From assembly GCA_964399535.1 (NCBI GenBank), contig CAYNRE010000070.1:62001-126000 (forward strand): a DNA stretch of 64,000 bases, in the 5' to 3' direction. Position 1 is the first letter of the stretch; each line of letters begins with the position of its first letter. Shown here piece by piece: positions 36,380 to 47,500 of this stretch. This stretch comes from CAYNRE01 sp964399535. Lineage in GTDB: Bacteria > Planctomycetota > Planctomycetia > Pirellulales > CAYNRE01. The translations under genes and the position numbers were made by a program. The notes beneath the pieces are model-generated. The model was not told the DNA's origin, searched no databases, and saw only the letters and a list, made by a program, of their open reading frames with translations.

Positions 36380-39300
36380 GTGCGCTCGTTTTTGCGCGAA
36401 CTGGTACGTGCGCGAGGTGCCGGCCGCGCCGCGCCCAGCCCAAGAGCTGGCCTGCGGCCTGAGCCGCTCGAATGCCGGTGGCTGCTTGCGGCCGCGCCGA
36501 TCACGCCCGACACCCAGGCCAATAGCTTCACAGTGGGCGAACAGAGCCTCTTTCTGACCTATCCCTCGACGGTGGCCGTCAACGACCAGGGAGACGCGGT
36601 TCTGGTTTGGTCCAGTCGCGAACAGGACGGCGACGGCTGGGGAGTTTTCGCTCGCCGCGTGGTCGCCAACGGTGCGTTACTTGGCTCGGAATTCCAGATC
36701 AACCAGACTACGGTCGGCGACCAATGGCGCCCCTCGGTGGCGATGGACGCCCAGGGCAACTTCGTAGTGGTTTGGCAGCAGGGAGAAGATTTTGGCGACG
36801 GGGGCCGGGTCTTCGGCCGACGCTACAACTCGGCGGGCCAGGCGGTAACCCCTGAGTTTCGATTGAGCGATGCCACGCTCGGCAACGAGTCGGCACCCGT
36901 CGTTGGTAGCGACCGCCACGGCAATTTCGCCGTGGCCTGGAAAAGCGACAACTCGCTTCCGCTCAGCGGCCTGGTCGGACGGCGCTTCAGCCCCTCGGGT
37001 TTGCCGCTCACCGACACCTTCAGCATTCAGACTACCGCGCCGGTCGCCACCTCGGGCAGCGTCAGTTTGAACGACGATGGCGCCATGTTGGCCGTCTGGG
37101 CCGATTTTTCGCTGGAAGAGAACTACAACACGGCAGCCCGCTTGTTGGGACCGACGGGGGAACCGCTAGGTCCGCAGTTTTCTCCCTCGCAACATGCGCC
37201 TGGCCGCCAGGATCAGATTTCGGCAACCTTCACGCGCGACGGCCAGTTTGTCGTCGTTTGGGCGGGCGAGGGCCCTGAGGACGACGTCGGCGTGTACGCG
37301 CGCTTGTTCGCCGCCGACCAGACTCCGCTGGGTCCGGCCTTTCTAGTCAATACCTACACGATTAACATGCAGGTGATTCCCTCGGTCGCCGCCGACGCCG
37401 CGGGGAATTTCACGATTTCATTCAGTGGCGACGGGGGCGAGGTACCAGCGCCGCTGCGCCGCAAGTACTCGCCTACGGGTGTGCCCCTCAGCGGCGTCGA
37501 AACCGTGACGGGCAACCCGGTGGGGTTTCAAGGAAACGGCGGGGTTGCCGTCGAGCCCGATGGCAACTTCATCATCAATTGGGACGATTCGAGCGCGTTT
37601 TTCGGCCGTCCGGGCGACATCTTCTTTCGGCGCTTCGCCGAACCACTGGATGCAGCCGGGCCCACCGTCGCGGGGGTGTATCTCGCGGGCGACCCTAGCT
37701 CGCTCACCGGAGCCGCCGCCGCCTTGACCGGTAGTTCACTTAGTTCAGCAACCCGCCTGGCTCCCGCCAGCTCAACCGCCGAGTTTTCGACCCCCAGAGC
37801 CGACCTGATGCGCGCTGCAACCCGATCGACCTATTCCAAGTTGGGCCTCGAGGCGCTGGAATCGCGACGCTTGCTGGCGGCTTCGGCGATCGGCGGCGAG
37901 TTTCGAGTCAACAGCAACACCGAGGGCGATCAATCGCTGTTCCTGGCCCCCAAGAGCACCCTCGCCGTCGACGACCAGGGAGATGCGGTGGCCGTCTGGT
38001 CGAGCCTCGAAGCAGACGGCGACAGTTGGGGCGTTTACGGTCAGCGCGTCGCCGCCGACGGATCGTTGGTAGAAGGCGAATTTCGCATCAACACCCACAC
38101 CGCCGGCTCGCAGCGGCTGCCCTCGGTGGCCATGGACGGCGATGGCGACTTCGTCGTGGCCTGGCAGGACGGGAGCTACCTGGATGCGACGGTCAAGGTC
38201 ATGGTCCGCCGCTACAGCGCGTCCGGCTTGGCGCTGGGGCCCGAGATTCCGGTCGGCGACGTGCCCGCCAGCCGGGAATTGCAGCCGATTGTGGGCTGCG
38301 ACCGCGCAGGCAACTTCGTGGTCCTTTGGAAAGTAGAAAACGCCTTTCCGCTAAGCGGGCTCGTGGGTCGCCGCTTTAGCCCCACGGGCCAACCACTCGG
38401 TCCGGTCTTCTCCGTCAGCGATAACCTGCCTGCGTTCGACCCGGGCAGCATCGATTTCGACGAGTCGGGAAGGTTCCTGGTTTGCTGGTCGTACGGAGAC
38501 GGCGAAGCGGGCTCCGACGTGGCGGTGCGCCTGTTCGCCGCCGACGGAACGCCGCTCACCCCCCCCTTGACCGCGAACGACCAGATCGAAGGCAATCAAG
38601 GGCAAGTCCACGCCACGTTCACTCAAAACGGCCAGTTCGCGGTGGTCTGGGCGGGCGCCGGCGCGGCCGACGATATCGGCGTCTTTGCCCGGCGGTTCTC
38701 GGCCGACGGCGCGCCGCAGGGTGATTCCACGCTGGTTAACACCTGGCTCGTCAACTCCCAGGTCATTCCCTCGGTGGCCGCCGACGCGGACGGCAATTAC
38801 ACCGTGGTCTGGAGCGGTGACGGAGCCGACGACGGATCGGGCGTTTACGCCCGGACCTACGACGCGTCGGGCAATGCTCTGAGCGGGGCCTTTCTGATCA
38901 ACCAGACCACCGAGCCGTTTCAGGGCGATGGCAATATCGCCCTGGAGCCTGACGGTAATTTTATCGTCAACTGGCAGACCCGCCCGCTCGACGGCAGTGA
39001 TCCTGGCGACGTTTACGCGCGGCGGTTTGCCGCCGCGGCAGACTCGGCCGCGCCCCAGGTGGTCGAACCGGCGCTGGCGGGCGAGCCCGCCTCGCTTTCG
39101 ACGGCCAGTGCCCGCGGGGTAGCCGCCACGCAGATTGTGCTCAGCTTCAGCGAGGCCCTCTCGACCGCCGGCGGAACGTCGGGCGCCAACAGCGCCTCGA
39201 ACAAGGCCAACTACGCGCTCAGCCGCGACGGGGTCGACATCTCAGGTCAGATCACCAGCGTCAGCTTTGCCTACGACACCACGCTCCGGCGGCAGTTGGC

Positions 39301-42300
39301 CACGCTCGAGCTGGCCTCGCCGCTCTCCGACGGCAACTACGTGGTCACGGCCAAGCAATCGCTGCGCGATCCGGCCGGCAACGGCCTCGACGGCGACTTC
39401 GACGGTGTGCCCGGCGGTAATTTCAGCCAGGCCTTTTCCATTCAGCTTCCGCCCCCTGCGACCGGCCCCGTAGCGGCCAACACTAACACGGCCGACCAGC
39501 AAGCCACGCGGGCCGGCGGCCATTCGCTGGCCACCGACGCCGACGGCGATTCCGTGGCGGTTTGGTCGAGCCAGAACCAGGACGGCAGCGGCTGGGGCGT
39601 CTACGCTCAGCGCTTCAACGCCGCCGGCGTGGCGGTGGGAAGCGAGTTCCGGGTGCCCACCGTTTCCAGCGGCGATCAGCTCGATGCGGCCGTGGCCAGC
39701 GATGCCGATGGCGACTTCGTGGTCGTCTGGTCGAGCACCGGGCAAGACGGCAGCGGCGCCGGCGTCTATGCCCAGCGCTACACCGCGGCGGGGGTCGCCT
39801 GGGGAACCGCCTTCCGGGCCAGCGTTACCACCTCGGGCCAACAGCGGCACCCCGACCTGGCCATGAACGACCAGGGAGATTTCACCATTGTGTGGACCAG
39901 CAACGGCCAGGACGGCAGCGGCGAAAGTATCTGGATGCGCAGCTACTCGGCGGCCGGCCTTCCGCTGGGCAGCGAGCGGCTCGTCAACAGCCTGACGGCC
40001 GGCGACCAGTTGGAGCCCTCGATCGCGGCCCTGGCCGACGGCGGTTGGGCCGTCGCCTGGTCGACTCCCGGCGCCGCCGGCGATCGCGATGTCGTAGTCC
40101 GGAGGTTCGCCGCCGACGGCGCGCCACTGGATGCCGAACAGGGGGTGGCCCAGGTCACAGCCGGCGACCAGCAGCATCCGACCCTGGTCAGCTCGCCCCA
40201 GGGCGGCTTTGCCGTCGCCTGGGTCAGCACGGGAGCGACCGACATCGAGCAGGTGAATTTCCGCCAGTTCGCGGCCGATGGCACCCCGACCAGCCCGGAT
40301 ACCGCGGTCGATACCACGATCAGTCGGGTACAAACCCAACCTGCCCTGGCCTGGTCGCTAGGTGGAGTGATGACCATTGCTTGGACCGGCAGCGAGCCCG
40401 AGGGAGTGAGCACCGACGTCTGGGCCCGGCGTTACGATGCAACGGCCGCGCCGTTGGGGCCGGCCTTTACCCTGGCGGCCTTGTCCGGAATGCAGGCCGC
40501 GGTGGGGCTCGACGCGGCCAAAACCGGCGCGTTGGCGGTGGCTTGGACACAGAACACCGGCGCCACCGGCGACGATGTTTTCTTTCGCACCTACGCCGGC
40601 CAAACCGACAGTCAGCCTCCCAGGGTCAGCGGGTTGACACGGGTATCGGATACCGTGCCGCTGGCCGCGAACGCCAATCTGCCGGAAGGCATCAATCAAT
40701 TGGTTGTTTCGTTCGACGAGAACCTGGTCACTGGAGCGGGTCCCACGTTTCCGGCCGGCAGCGTGCGCAACCGCCAGAATTGGCAATTGCTCAAAGACGG
40801 GAGCGACTTCTCCGCCAATCTGACCTCGGTCGCCTTTGCGCAGAGCGCCACCAGCGGGCATTACGAAGCCACGCTCAATTTCGCATTCGCGCTCCCCGCC
40901 GGCCAATATCGGCTGGTAGCCCGTGGCACGATATTAGACCTGGCCGGTAATTCCCTCGACGGCAACGGCGACGGCCAACCTGGCGGCGATGCCGAGTGGG
41001 TCTTGGCCGTGGCGCCGCCGACCGCGATCGCCGCGGAAACGGTCGTGAATGTCGTTACTCAGGGCGATCAAACCACACAGACCAGCGGCGGACAAAACGT
41101 GGCCCGTAATCGCGCCGGCGATTCCGTCGTGGTCTGGGCCAGCCAGAACCAGGACGGCAGCAGCTGGGGCGTCTACGCTCGACGCCTCGCGGCCGATGGC
41201 TCGCCGGTCGGCGGCGAGATCGCCGTGAACAGCACCACGGCGTTCGACCAGCGCGAGCCGGCCGTGGCCCTCGACGACAACGGCGACTTTGTCGTGGTCT
41301 GGACTTCGACCGGCCAGGACGGCAGCGGGCGCGGGGTTTATGCCCGCAGGTTTTCGGCCGCGGGAACGCCGCTGACCGGAGAGATTCTGGTGCCGCAAAC
41401 CACGGTGGGCGACCAGTGGTCGCCCAGCGTGGGGAGCGATCCCCTGGGGAGCTTCCTGGTCGCCTGGACGTCGAGCGGGCAAGACGGAACCGGCGACGAA
41501 GTCTATGCCCGGCGATTTTCCGCGCTTGGTGCGGCGCTGGGGGGCGAATTCCGCGTCAACACTGCCACGGCCGACGACCAACAATTGCCCTCGGTGGCCG
41601 TCGACTCGCTGGGCAACTCGATCGTGGCCTGGAACAGCCGCCTGCAAGACGGCTCGGGCTGGGGAGTTTACGCCCGCCGGTTCAATAGCGATGGCCGAGC
41701 GATTACCAGCGAGTTTCGCGTCAATCAATCGACCGCGGGCGATCAGAACCAGGCCCGGGCCGCGATCGGCGGCGACGGCAGCTTCGCGGTCGGCTGGGCC
41801 AGCTCCGGGCAAGACGGCAGCGGCACGGCCGTATTTGCCCGGCGCTACAAAGCCGCCGCCAGCGCGCTGGGCGCCGAGTTCCAGCTAAATGTGACCACGG
41901 CGGGCGATCAGTCGCATCCGGCGCTGGCCCTGGACGATCTCAACGATTTGACCGCCGCTTGGACCAGCGCCGTTCAAGACGGCGACTCAGGCGGTATTTA
42001 CGCCCGCCGCTTTAGCTCGACGGGAGTTTCTCTGAGCGGCGAACAACTCATTCCCGGCACCACCGCCGGGAATCAAGACTACGCCTCGCTGGCGGCCACG
42101 GGCCCGGGGCAAATCCAGTTGGTTTGGACCAGTAACCCGCAAGATGGCTCGGCCGGGGGCGTGATTGCGCGGCTGCTCAAGCCCAACGAGGTGCCGACCA
42201 CCACTGGCCTGGCCGCGGTGAGCGTGCTGGAAGACGCGCCACCCTGGATCGTCGACCTGGCCGCGGCGTTCGCCGATCCCGATGAGCCCTCCGGCCTGCT

Positions 42301-44545
42301 CAGCTACTCGATTACCAGCAACTCGAACCCCGCGCTGCTGGCCGGCACTACGATCGATCAGGCCACCGATCGCCTGACGCTCACGTTTGCCACGAACACG
42401 CGAGGACAGGCCACATTGACGGTGCGGGCCACCGACAGCCAGGGGTTCTTCGTGGAAACGCCCCTGGCGATCTCGGTCGCGGCGGTTACCGATGTCAACA
42501 CTCGGCCGCTGGGCCCGCCGATTCTGGCCAGCACCGGCAATTCCGGGACCACCCCGCAAAACTCCACCGCCACCGCCCTGGCCCACGACGAGGCCGGCAA
42601 TTTCGTGGTGGTGTGGGCAAACGCGGTCGACGGGCCAAACCAAATCTTCGGCCGCCGATTCACCGCCGCGGGACAGCCGCTGGGACAGCCGTTCGCCGTG
42701 AGCGAACCCGGGCAAGTGGCCGTCATCTTTCCCGATATCGCCATGAAGGCCGATGGGCAGTTCGTCGTGACCTGGTCGCAAAGCACTTCGAGCACCTTCG
42801 TCGACACCGACGTTTACGCGCGGCGCTTCGCCGCCGATGGAAACCCGCTGGGCGGCCAGTTTCTCGTGAATCAGACCACAGCAGACACCCAGGGCCTGAG
42901 CCAGATTGCCATCGACGCCGCGGGCAACTTTGCCGTTACCTGGTCGTCGGGGTTGATCCTGGATAAGGGCGTCCCCGTCGCGCTAAATACCTACTATCGC
43001 CGCTACCAGTTTGACGGCACGCCCTTGGAAGGCGAAGTGGCGCTGGGTCCCGCGCCTGCGCAATTGCGGGGCTACTCGCAGATCGGCATGCTTCCCGGCG
43101 GCGGCTTCATCATCGTCTATTCGGAAGGAGTGTTCAGCTTTGATGAGGACGAGAAACCAACCTTCGTCGACGTGAATGTGCTGGCCCGCCGCTACCAGGC
43201 CAACGGTACCCAGATCGGCGGCCCGATCGCGATCAGCCAATCGACGTCCCCCGGCGCGGCCGAGCTGTTTGCCACCCTAGCCGTGGCGGCCGACGGAAGT
43301 TTCGCCGTGGCCTGGGTTCAGGCCAGCATCGACGACAACGGCGATCAGCCCGCGGAGACCCGGATTCGCCGGTTTGCGGCCAACGGCGCGGCCTTGGGTG
43401 ACGAGTTCCTGGCCGGTAGCGTGACCGGCGAGCCGATGCCGCTGGGGATCGACCTCGACGCTTCCGGCGGCCTGGTCGTGGTTGCGCGAGCGATGCTCGA
43501 CGCTACATCCAGCGCCGTCTGGTTTCGCGAATACACCAGCACCCAGGCCGCGACCGCCCCGACTCGGGTTCACGATGCCCCGTCCAACGAATCGGGGCCC
43601 GCCGTCGCCGTGTTGCCCGACGGCCGGTTGGCGTTTTCCTGGGTTTCTTCGCCTACCGAGGCCGGGCCCGACGGCGTCTACGTCCGCGTGTTCGATACCA
43701 CCACGCCGCGTGTGACCGGCGTCGAGGTCGCCAGCGACGGGGGAACCGCTTGGATCCCTTCCACGGGTTCGGGCGACCAGCTCAAGAGCGTGTCGCTGGT
43801 GGGCGTCAATACGATCCGAATCACCTTCAGCGAAGACGTCTTGGTTCAGGCGGCCGATCTCCGCCTTGAGGGCCTGACGATTCCGCTCTATGCCTTTAGC
43901 AATTTCGCCTACAACGCGGCGACGTTTACCGCCACCTGGACGCTGGCTACGCCAATCTCCAACGACCGCTTGACGCTCCGGCTCAACAGCGATGGTGTCG
44001 GCCCCGTGCGAGACTCGGCCGGCAATCGGTTGGATGGCGAGTGGGACAACCCCGCCTCGTTGGCTGACCCGTCGAGCAACGATTTCCCCAGCGGCGACGG
44101 CCAACTGGGCGGCGATTTCGTCTTTCGCCTGAACGTGTTGGCCGGCGACGCCAACGGAGACGGCAGCGTGGGGGCCGGCGACTATGCCGCTTGGAGCGCC
44201 CAGTTCGGGCAGGCGGGCAGCCGGGCCGCTGATTTCGACGGCAATGGGTCGGTCGGCGTGGCCGACTATGCGATTTGGGCGGCCCGCTTCGGAACGGCGT
44301 TGCCCAATCCGCCCGCCCCGGCCGCTAGCTTGTCGGCCACCTTCGCCACGCTGCTACCCCCGCGTGGTCCGGCGCCAAGCGCCGGGCTGCAAGACACCGC
44401 GCGGTTGGCGGCGGCGCCCGGCTCGGCGCCTGCGGTACGGCAAGCCCATGCGCGCGTGCTCGCGGCCTGGAATTCGGTCGTGGAAGAATCAGTCTCGGAG
44501 CTCTTGTCCCACGTTCACGCTCGCCAGGCCGTCCGGCGGCTTTAA
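36380..44545 (+). CDS. Giant LEPR-XLL secreted repeat protein with dockerin-like C-terminus
   Basis: About 2721 residues from the GTG preceded by a good ribosome site; an ATG 15 codons upstream is possible. The N-terminus carries the planctomycete LEPR-XLL motif (EPLECRWLLAA). At residues about 477-502 a second complete N-terminus-like segment occurs in frame: Met, basic stretch, then LEALESRRLLAA. Sequence on both sides is paralogous. Beyond it lie many units of about 50 residues with a GDFVVVWTSTGQDGSG-GVYARRF pattern and GDQ at boundaries, probably beta-propeller or beta-roll blades. A cadherin/Ig-like module (VLEDAPPWIVDLAAAFADPDEP) and further blades follow. A pair of dockerin-type calcium loops closes it (GDANGDGSVGAGDYAAW and DFDGNGSVGVADYAIW, about 2588-2640). 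A cell-surface or matrix role is likely. The TPR gene follows 45 bases later. Confidence 0.9.
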   Translation: MRSFLRELVRARGAGRAAPSPRAGLRPEPLECRWLLAAAPITPDTQANSFTVGEQSLFLTYPSTVAVNDQGDAVLVWSSREQDGDGWGVFARRVVANGALLGSEFQINQTTVGDQWRPSVAMDAQGNFVVVWQQGEDFGDGGRVFGRRYNSAGQAVTPEFRLSDATLGNESAPVVGSDRHGNFAVAWKSDNSLPLSGLVGRRFSPSGLPLTDTFSIQTTAPVATSGSVSLNDDGAMLAVWADFSLEENYNTAARLLGPTGEPLGPQFSPSQHAPGRQDQISATFTRDGQFVVVWAGEGPEDDVGVYARLFAADQTPLGPAFLVNTYTINMQVIPSVAADAAGNFTISFSGDGGEVPAPLRRKYSPTGVPLSGVETVTGNPVGFQGNGGVAVEPDGNFIINWDDSSAFFGRPGDIFFRRFAEPLDAAGPTVAGVYLAGDPSSLTGAAAALTGSSLSSATRLAPASSTAEFSTPRADLMRAATRSTYSKLGLEALESRRLLAASAIGGEFRVNSNTEGDQSLFLAPKSTLAVDDQGDAVAVWSSLEADGDSWGVYGQRVAADGSLVEGEFRINTHTAGSQRLPSVAMDGDGDFVVAWQDGSYLDATVKVMVRRYSASGLALGPEIPVGDVPASRELQPIVGCDRAGNFVVLWKVENAFPLSGLVGRRFSPTGQPLGPVFSVSDNLPAFDPGSIDFDESGRFLVCWSYGDGEAGSDVAVRLFAADGTPLTPPLTANDQIEGNQGQVHATFTQNGQFAVVWAGAGAADDIGVFARRFSADGAPQGDSTLVNTWLVNSQVIPSVAADADGNYTVVWSGDGADDGSGVYARTYDASGNALSGAFLINQTTEPFQGDGNIALEPDGNFIVNWQTRPLDGSDPGDVYARRFAAAADSAAPQVVEPALAGEPASLSTASARGVAATQIVLSFSEALSTAGGTSGANSASNKANYALSRDGVDISGQITSVSFAYDTTLRRQLATLELASPLSDGNYVVTAKQSLRDPAGNGLDGDFDGVPGGNFSQAFSIQLPPPATGPVAANTNTADQQATRAGGHSLATDADGDSVAVWSSQNQDGSGWGVYAQRFNAAGVAVGSEFRVPTVSSGDQLDAAVASDADGDFVVVWSSTGQDGSGAGVYAQRYTAAGVAWGTAFRASVTTSGQQRHPDLAMNDQGDFTIVWTSNGQDGSGESIWMRSYSAAGLPLGSERLVNSLTAGDQLEPSIAALADGGWAVAWSTPGAAGDRDVVVRRFAADGAPLDAEQGVAQVTAGDQQHPTLVSSPQGGFAVAWVSTGATDIEQVNFRQFAADGTPTSPDTAVDTTISRVQTQPALAWSLGGVMTIAWTGSEPEGVSTDVWARRYDATAAPLGPAFTLAALSGMQAAVGLDAAKTGALAVAWTQNTGATGDDVFFRTYAGQTDSQPPRVSGLTRVSDTVPLAANANLPEGINQLVVSFDENLVTGAGPTFPAGSVRNRQNWQLLKDGSDFSANLTSVAFAQSATSGHYEATLNFAFALPAGQYRLVARGTILDLAGNSLDGNGDGQPGGDAEWVLAVAPPTAIAAETVVNVVTQGDQTTQTSGGQNVARNRAGDSVVVWASQNQDGSSWGVYARRLAADGSPVGGEIAVNSTTAFDQREPAVALDDNGDFVVVWTSTGQDGSGRGVYARRFSAAGTPLTGEILVPQTTVGDQWSPSVGSDPLGSFLVAWTSSGQDGTGDEVYARRFSALGAALGGEFRVNTATADDQQLPSVAVDSLGNSIVAWNSRLQDGSGWGVYARRFNSDGRAITSEFRVNQSTAGDQNQARAAIGGDGSFAVGWASSGQDGSGTAVFARRYKAAASALGAEFQLNVTTAGDQSHPALALDDLNDLTAAWTSAVQDGDSGGIYARRFSSTGVSLSGEQLIPGTTAGNQDYASLAATGPGQIQLVWTSNPQDGSAGGVIARLLKPNEVPTTTGLAAVSVLEDAPPWIVDLAAAFADPDEPSGLLSYSITSNSNPALLAGTTIDQATDRLTLTFATNTRGQATLTVRATDSQGFFVETPLAISVAAVTDVNTRPLGPPILASTGNSGTTPQNSTATALAHDEAGNFVVVWANAVDGPNQIFGRRFTAAGQPLGQPFAVSEPGQVAVIFPDIAMKADGQFVVTWSQSTSSTFVDTDVYARRFAADGNPLGGQFLVNQTTADTQGLSQIAIDAAGNFAVTWSSGLILDKGVPVALNTYYRRYQFDGTPLEGEVALGPAPAQLRGYSQIGMLPGGGFIIVYSEGVFSFDEDEKPTFVDVNVLARRYQANGTQIGGPIAISQSTSPGAAELFATLAVAADGSFAVAWVQASIDDNGDQPAETRIRRFAANGAALGDEFLAGSVTGEPMPLGIDLDASGGLVVVARAMLDATSSAVWFREYTSTQAATAPTRVHDAPSNESGPAVAVLPDGRLAFSWVSSPTEAGPDGVYVRVFDTTTPRVTGVEVASDGGTAWIPSTGSGDQLKSVSLVGVNTIRITFSEDVLVQAADLRLEGLTIPLYAFSNFAYNAATFTATWTLATPISNDRLTLRLNSDGVGPVRDSAGNRLDGEWDNPASLADPSSNDFPSGDGQLGGDFVFRLNVLAGDANGDGSVGAGDYAAWSAQFGQAGSRAADFDGNGSVGVADYAIWAARFGTALPNPPAPAASLSATFATLLPPRGPAPSAGLQDTARLAAAPGSAPAVRQAHARVLAAWNSVVEESVSELLSHVHARQAVRRL

Positions 44546-44590
44546 GCCCTGGCTTATACGCCGCCCAGAGGGCGGGGGGCCGGATGAATC

Positions 44591-47500
44591 ATGTCCAGCG
44601 GGAAACCTCCACACCAACCGCGCAGTTCCGAACGGAGGCGCGCCTCACGTCGCGCCGGCGGATATTCCACTGGAGCCGCTCCGCACGCGCGCAGGTGGTC
44701 GTTGCAGCGCTTGCGCCAGCGCCTTCGCCGGCTGAGCAAACGGATCGATCGTTTGCCCGGCGACCAGCACCACCTGAAGCTGGCACGATGGCGGACCAAC
44801 CGGCGTTTGATTATCCGCTCGCTGGCCGCGGCCTGCGTGTTGGCGATCGTATTGGCACTCTGGCGCCAATGGATGATTCACCGCTTCGCGCACCAGCTTT
44901 GGGGTCAGGCCGAGACCGCGGCCGAGGGGGGCGAATTCGCCCAGGCGGCCGGCCTGGCTTACCGCGCCTTGGGATTCGACCAGCTACCCGCCGAGTCGCG
45001 CGTGAAGATGCTGGAGTGGTACTACCAAGCGGCGCGCAGCCCTCAAGACTTCGCCAGGTTGGGCCGGCTATGCCGGGCGGCACTTCGCGACCTGAGCGAC
45101 CATCAAGCGCTGTCCCAGCTCGCGGCCGAGGCGGCCTTGCGGGCAGAGCAACCGGGCCAGGCAGCGGTGCAGGCGGAGTACATGCTCGCCAAATGGCCCC
45201 ATCATCCGCCAGCGACGCGTGTTCTGGTGCTCGCGCGCTATGCCCTGGCCGTGCAGTTGGGGCCGGCGGCGATTCGCGAGGTGGAAGAGCTCGGACGAGA
45301 AGCGCTTGAGCGCAATCCCGACGATATCGAACTGGCGGTCGCCCTGGCCACGATGTATCGTTCGCGAGCGCTCGACGAGCCCGAGATTCGCCGGGCCGCG
45401 CAGGCCGACGCGGTAATGCGGCGGCTTTGTGCTTCGCCCCAGGCCGGCGCCGCGGCCTACCTGGCCCGCTTCAAGTATCGCCGCATCTATGGACTTGCCG
45501 GGGCCGGTGACGACGTAGCGGCGGCCAAGCGTTTGGCGCCCGACGACCCCGAAGTGATTCACGCCGAGGCAAGTCTGGCGCTGGACCGGGGCGATTGGGA
45601 ATTGGCCGCCCCTGCCTTCCAACGGCTCGTCGAGCTAAGACCACGCGACCCGCGCGGCTACCTGGGTCTGGGAGAATCGGCCTGGCTGGGCGCCCATTAC
45701 GCGGAAGCGCTGCGGGCCTGGTCCGAGGGAATTGCGCAATCGAAACAGGTTCAGCTGCTGCTCTACGAGCGGGTGGCCGAGGCCGAGCTCCGCCTGGGGC
45801 GCGTGGCCGAAGCGCGGCAATCGCACCGCCAGGCCCGCGAATTGGCTCGGCAATCGGTTGAGCGGATGAACCCGGCCGAATGGATCCAAGTTCGTTCGGC
45901 GCTCGATATCCTCGAGGCCCGGCTCGAGGCCGCCGAGGGGAAACACGAATTGGCCGCGGCGATCTATACCCGAGCGCTGTCGGCCAACCCCGCCGTTTGG
46001 CCGGCGAGAATTTCCGGCCGCCAACAGGCCAATCTGCTCGGCGAACTGGCCGACTGTTACCGGGCCATGGGCGACATCGATCTGGCGGCAGGCACCCTGG
46101 ACGAAGTTCGCCGCTTGGAACCGACCCGCTTGTCGTCGTACCTGAATGCCGCCGCCGCCTGGGAAGCGGCCGGCAACCTGGCCGCCGCGGCCGAGCGGGC
46201 CGAGCAGGCGGCCAACGTCGACCCGACCAACCCGGCCACCTGGCTGCTCTTGGCCCGGTTGGAATTGCGCCGCTTGCGCGAGCTTCCCGCGAGTGAGCGA
46301 AAGCCGGAAGCGTTTCAGCAAGCCTTGGCCCAAGCGCGGGCCCACGCGGCCGACGCGGCGACCTGCGCGGTCCTCGAGTCGGACCTGAGCGAACTATTGG
46401 GCAACTCCGACCTTGCCCAGAACCAGCTGGAAACCCAACTCGCCCAGGAACCCCAGAACGCCACGTTGCTCGAAGCCTTGGCGCTGCTGCACGCCAAACA
46501 CGGCCGCCGCCAACCCGCGGAGCAATACGTTGCCCGACACGCCGCCCTGGCCGGACTGGAGCTGAGAACCGCGGTGCTGCGGGCCACGGTTTTGTTGCAC
46601 TGCGGAGACCACGACGAGGCCCGCCAATGGCTCGATGCGAACGATTCCTCGGACCAGGCGACGGATTCGGGCTCAAGGCGATTTGAATCCGCGCAACTGG
46701 CCATTCGGGCCGGTAACTTGGACGAGGCCCGCGAGCGGCTCCGGCAATTGCTGGCCGTGCAACCCTCGACCCGCGCCTATCGGTTGCTGGCTCAACTGGC
46801 GATTGAAGAGCGCGACTGGGGCGAGGTGGCCGCGTGTGAGACCCAGCTCAGGCGGCTGGAGGGTTCCGAGGGCACCTTGTGGCGCTACCTGCGGGCCCTG
46901 CGTCTGCTGGAAAGTTCAGCGAGCCCCGCGCCCGCTGAAATCCAAGAGGCCGGCCAACTGGCCGAGCGAATTCAGACTCAGCGCCACACCTGGGCGGCCG
47001 GTCACGTGCTGTCGGCAATGTGGTCCGAGCGCAACCTGGACTGGAACGCGGCGGTCGACGCCTACCAGACCGCGGTGGAACTCGGCGAGCGCCGGCCCAG
47101 CGTGCTCGGCCAGTTGCTCAAACTTTTGGTGGAACAAGGCCGCTACGGCGAAGCCGGCCGATACGCCGACCTGATATCCGCGCTCGACGACCCTACGGCA
47201 ACCGGTATCGGCCAGGAAACCGACGAGCTGCTCCTGAACGTAGCCCTGCGCCAGCGGCAGCTCGACCGCGCCCTTGAGCTGGCTCGCAAACACAACGAGC
47301 GAGAACCCAACTCGGCCCTCAGTTGGCTGTGGCTGGCCGAGCCGCTGCTGCTGGCAGGCCAGGTCGACGAGGCGCAAACCGCGGTCCGCCGGGCCGTGAT
47401 CTTAGCGCCCAACGACCACCGCTGCTGGGCTGGCCTGATACGCTTTTTCGCTCGCACCGGCCAAATGTCCGAAATCCGGCTCACGATCGACAGCCTGCTG

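Noticed and set aside
39242..44104. Several minus-strand ORFs of 260-365 codons opposite the giant gene
   Set aside because: Repetitive shadow translations of the repeat units; no start signals or recognisable motifs.
36380..44545. Repeats in the giant gene as a satellite or CRISPR-like array
   Set aside because: Units are divergent at DNA level, in frame and encode conserved protein blades; no spacer pattern.
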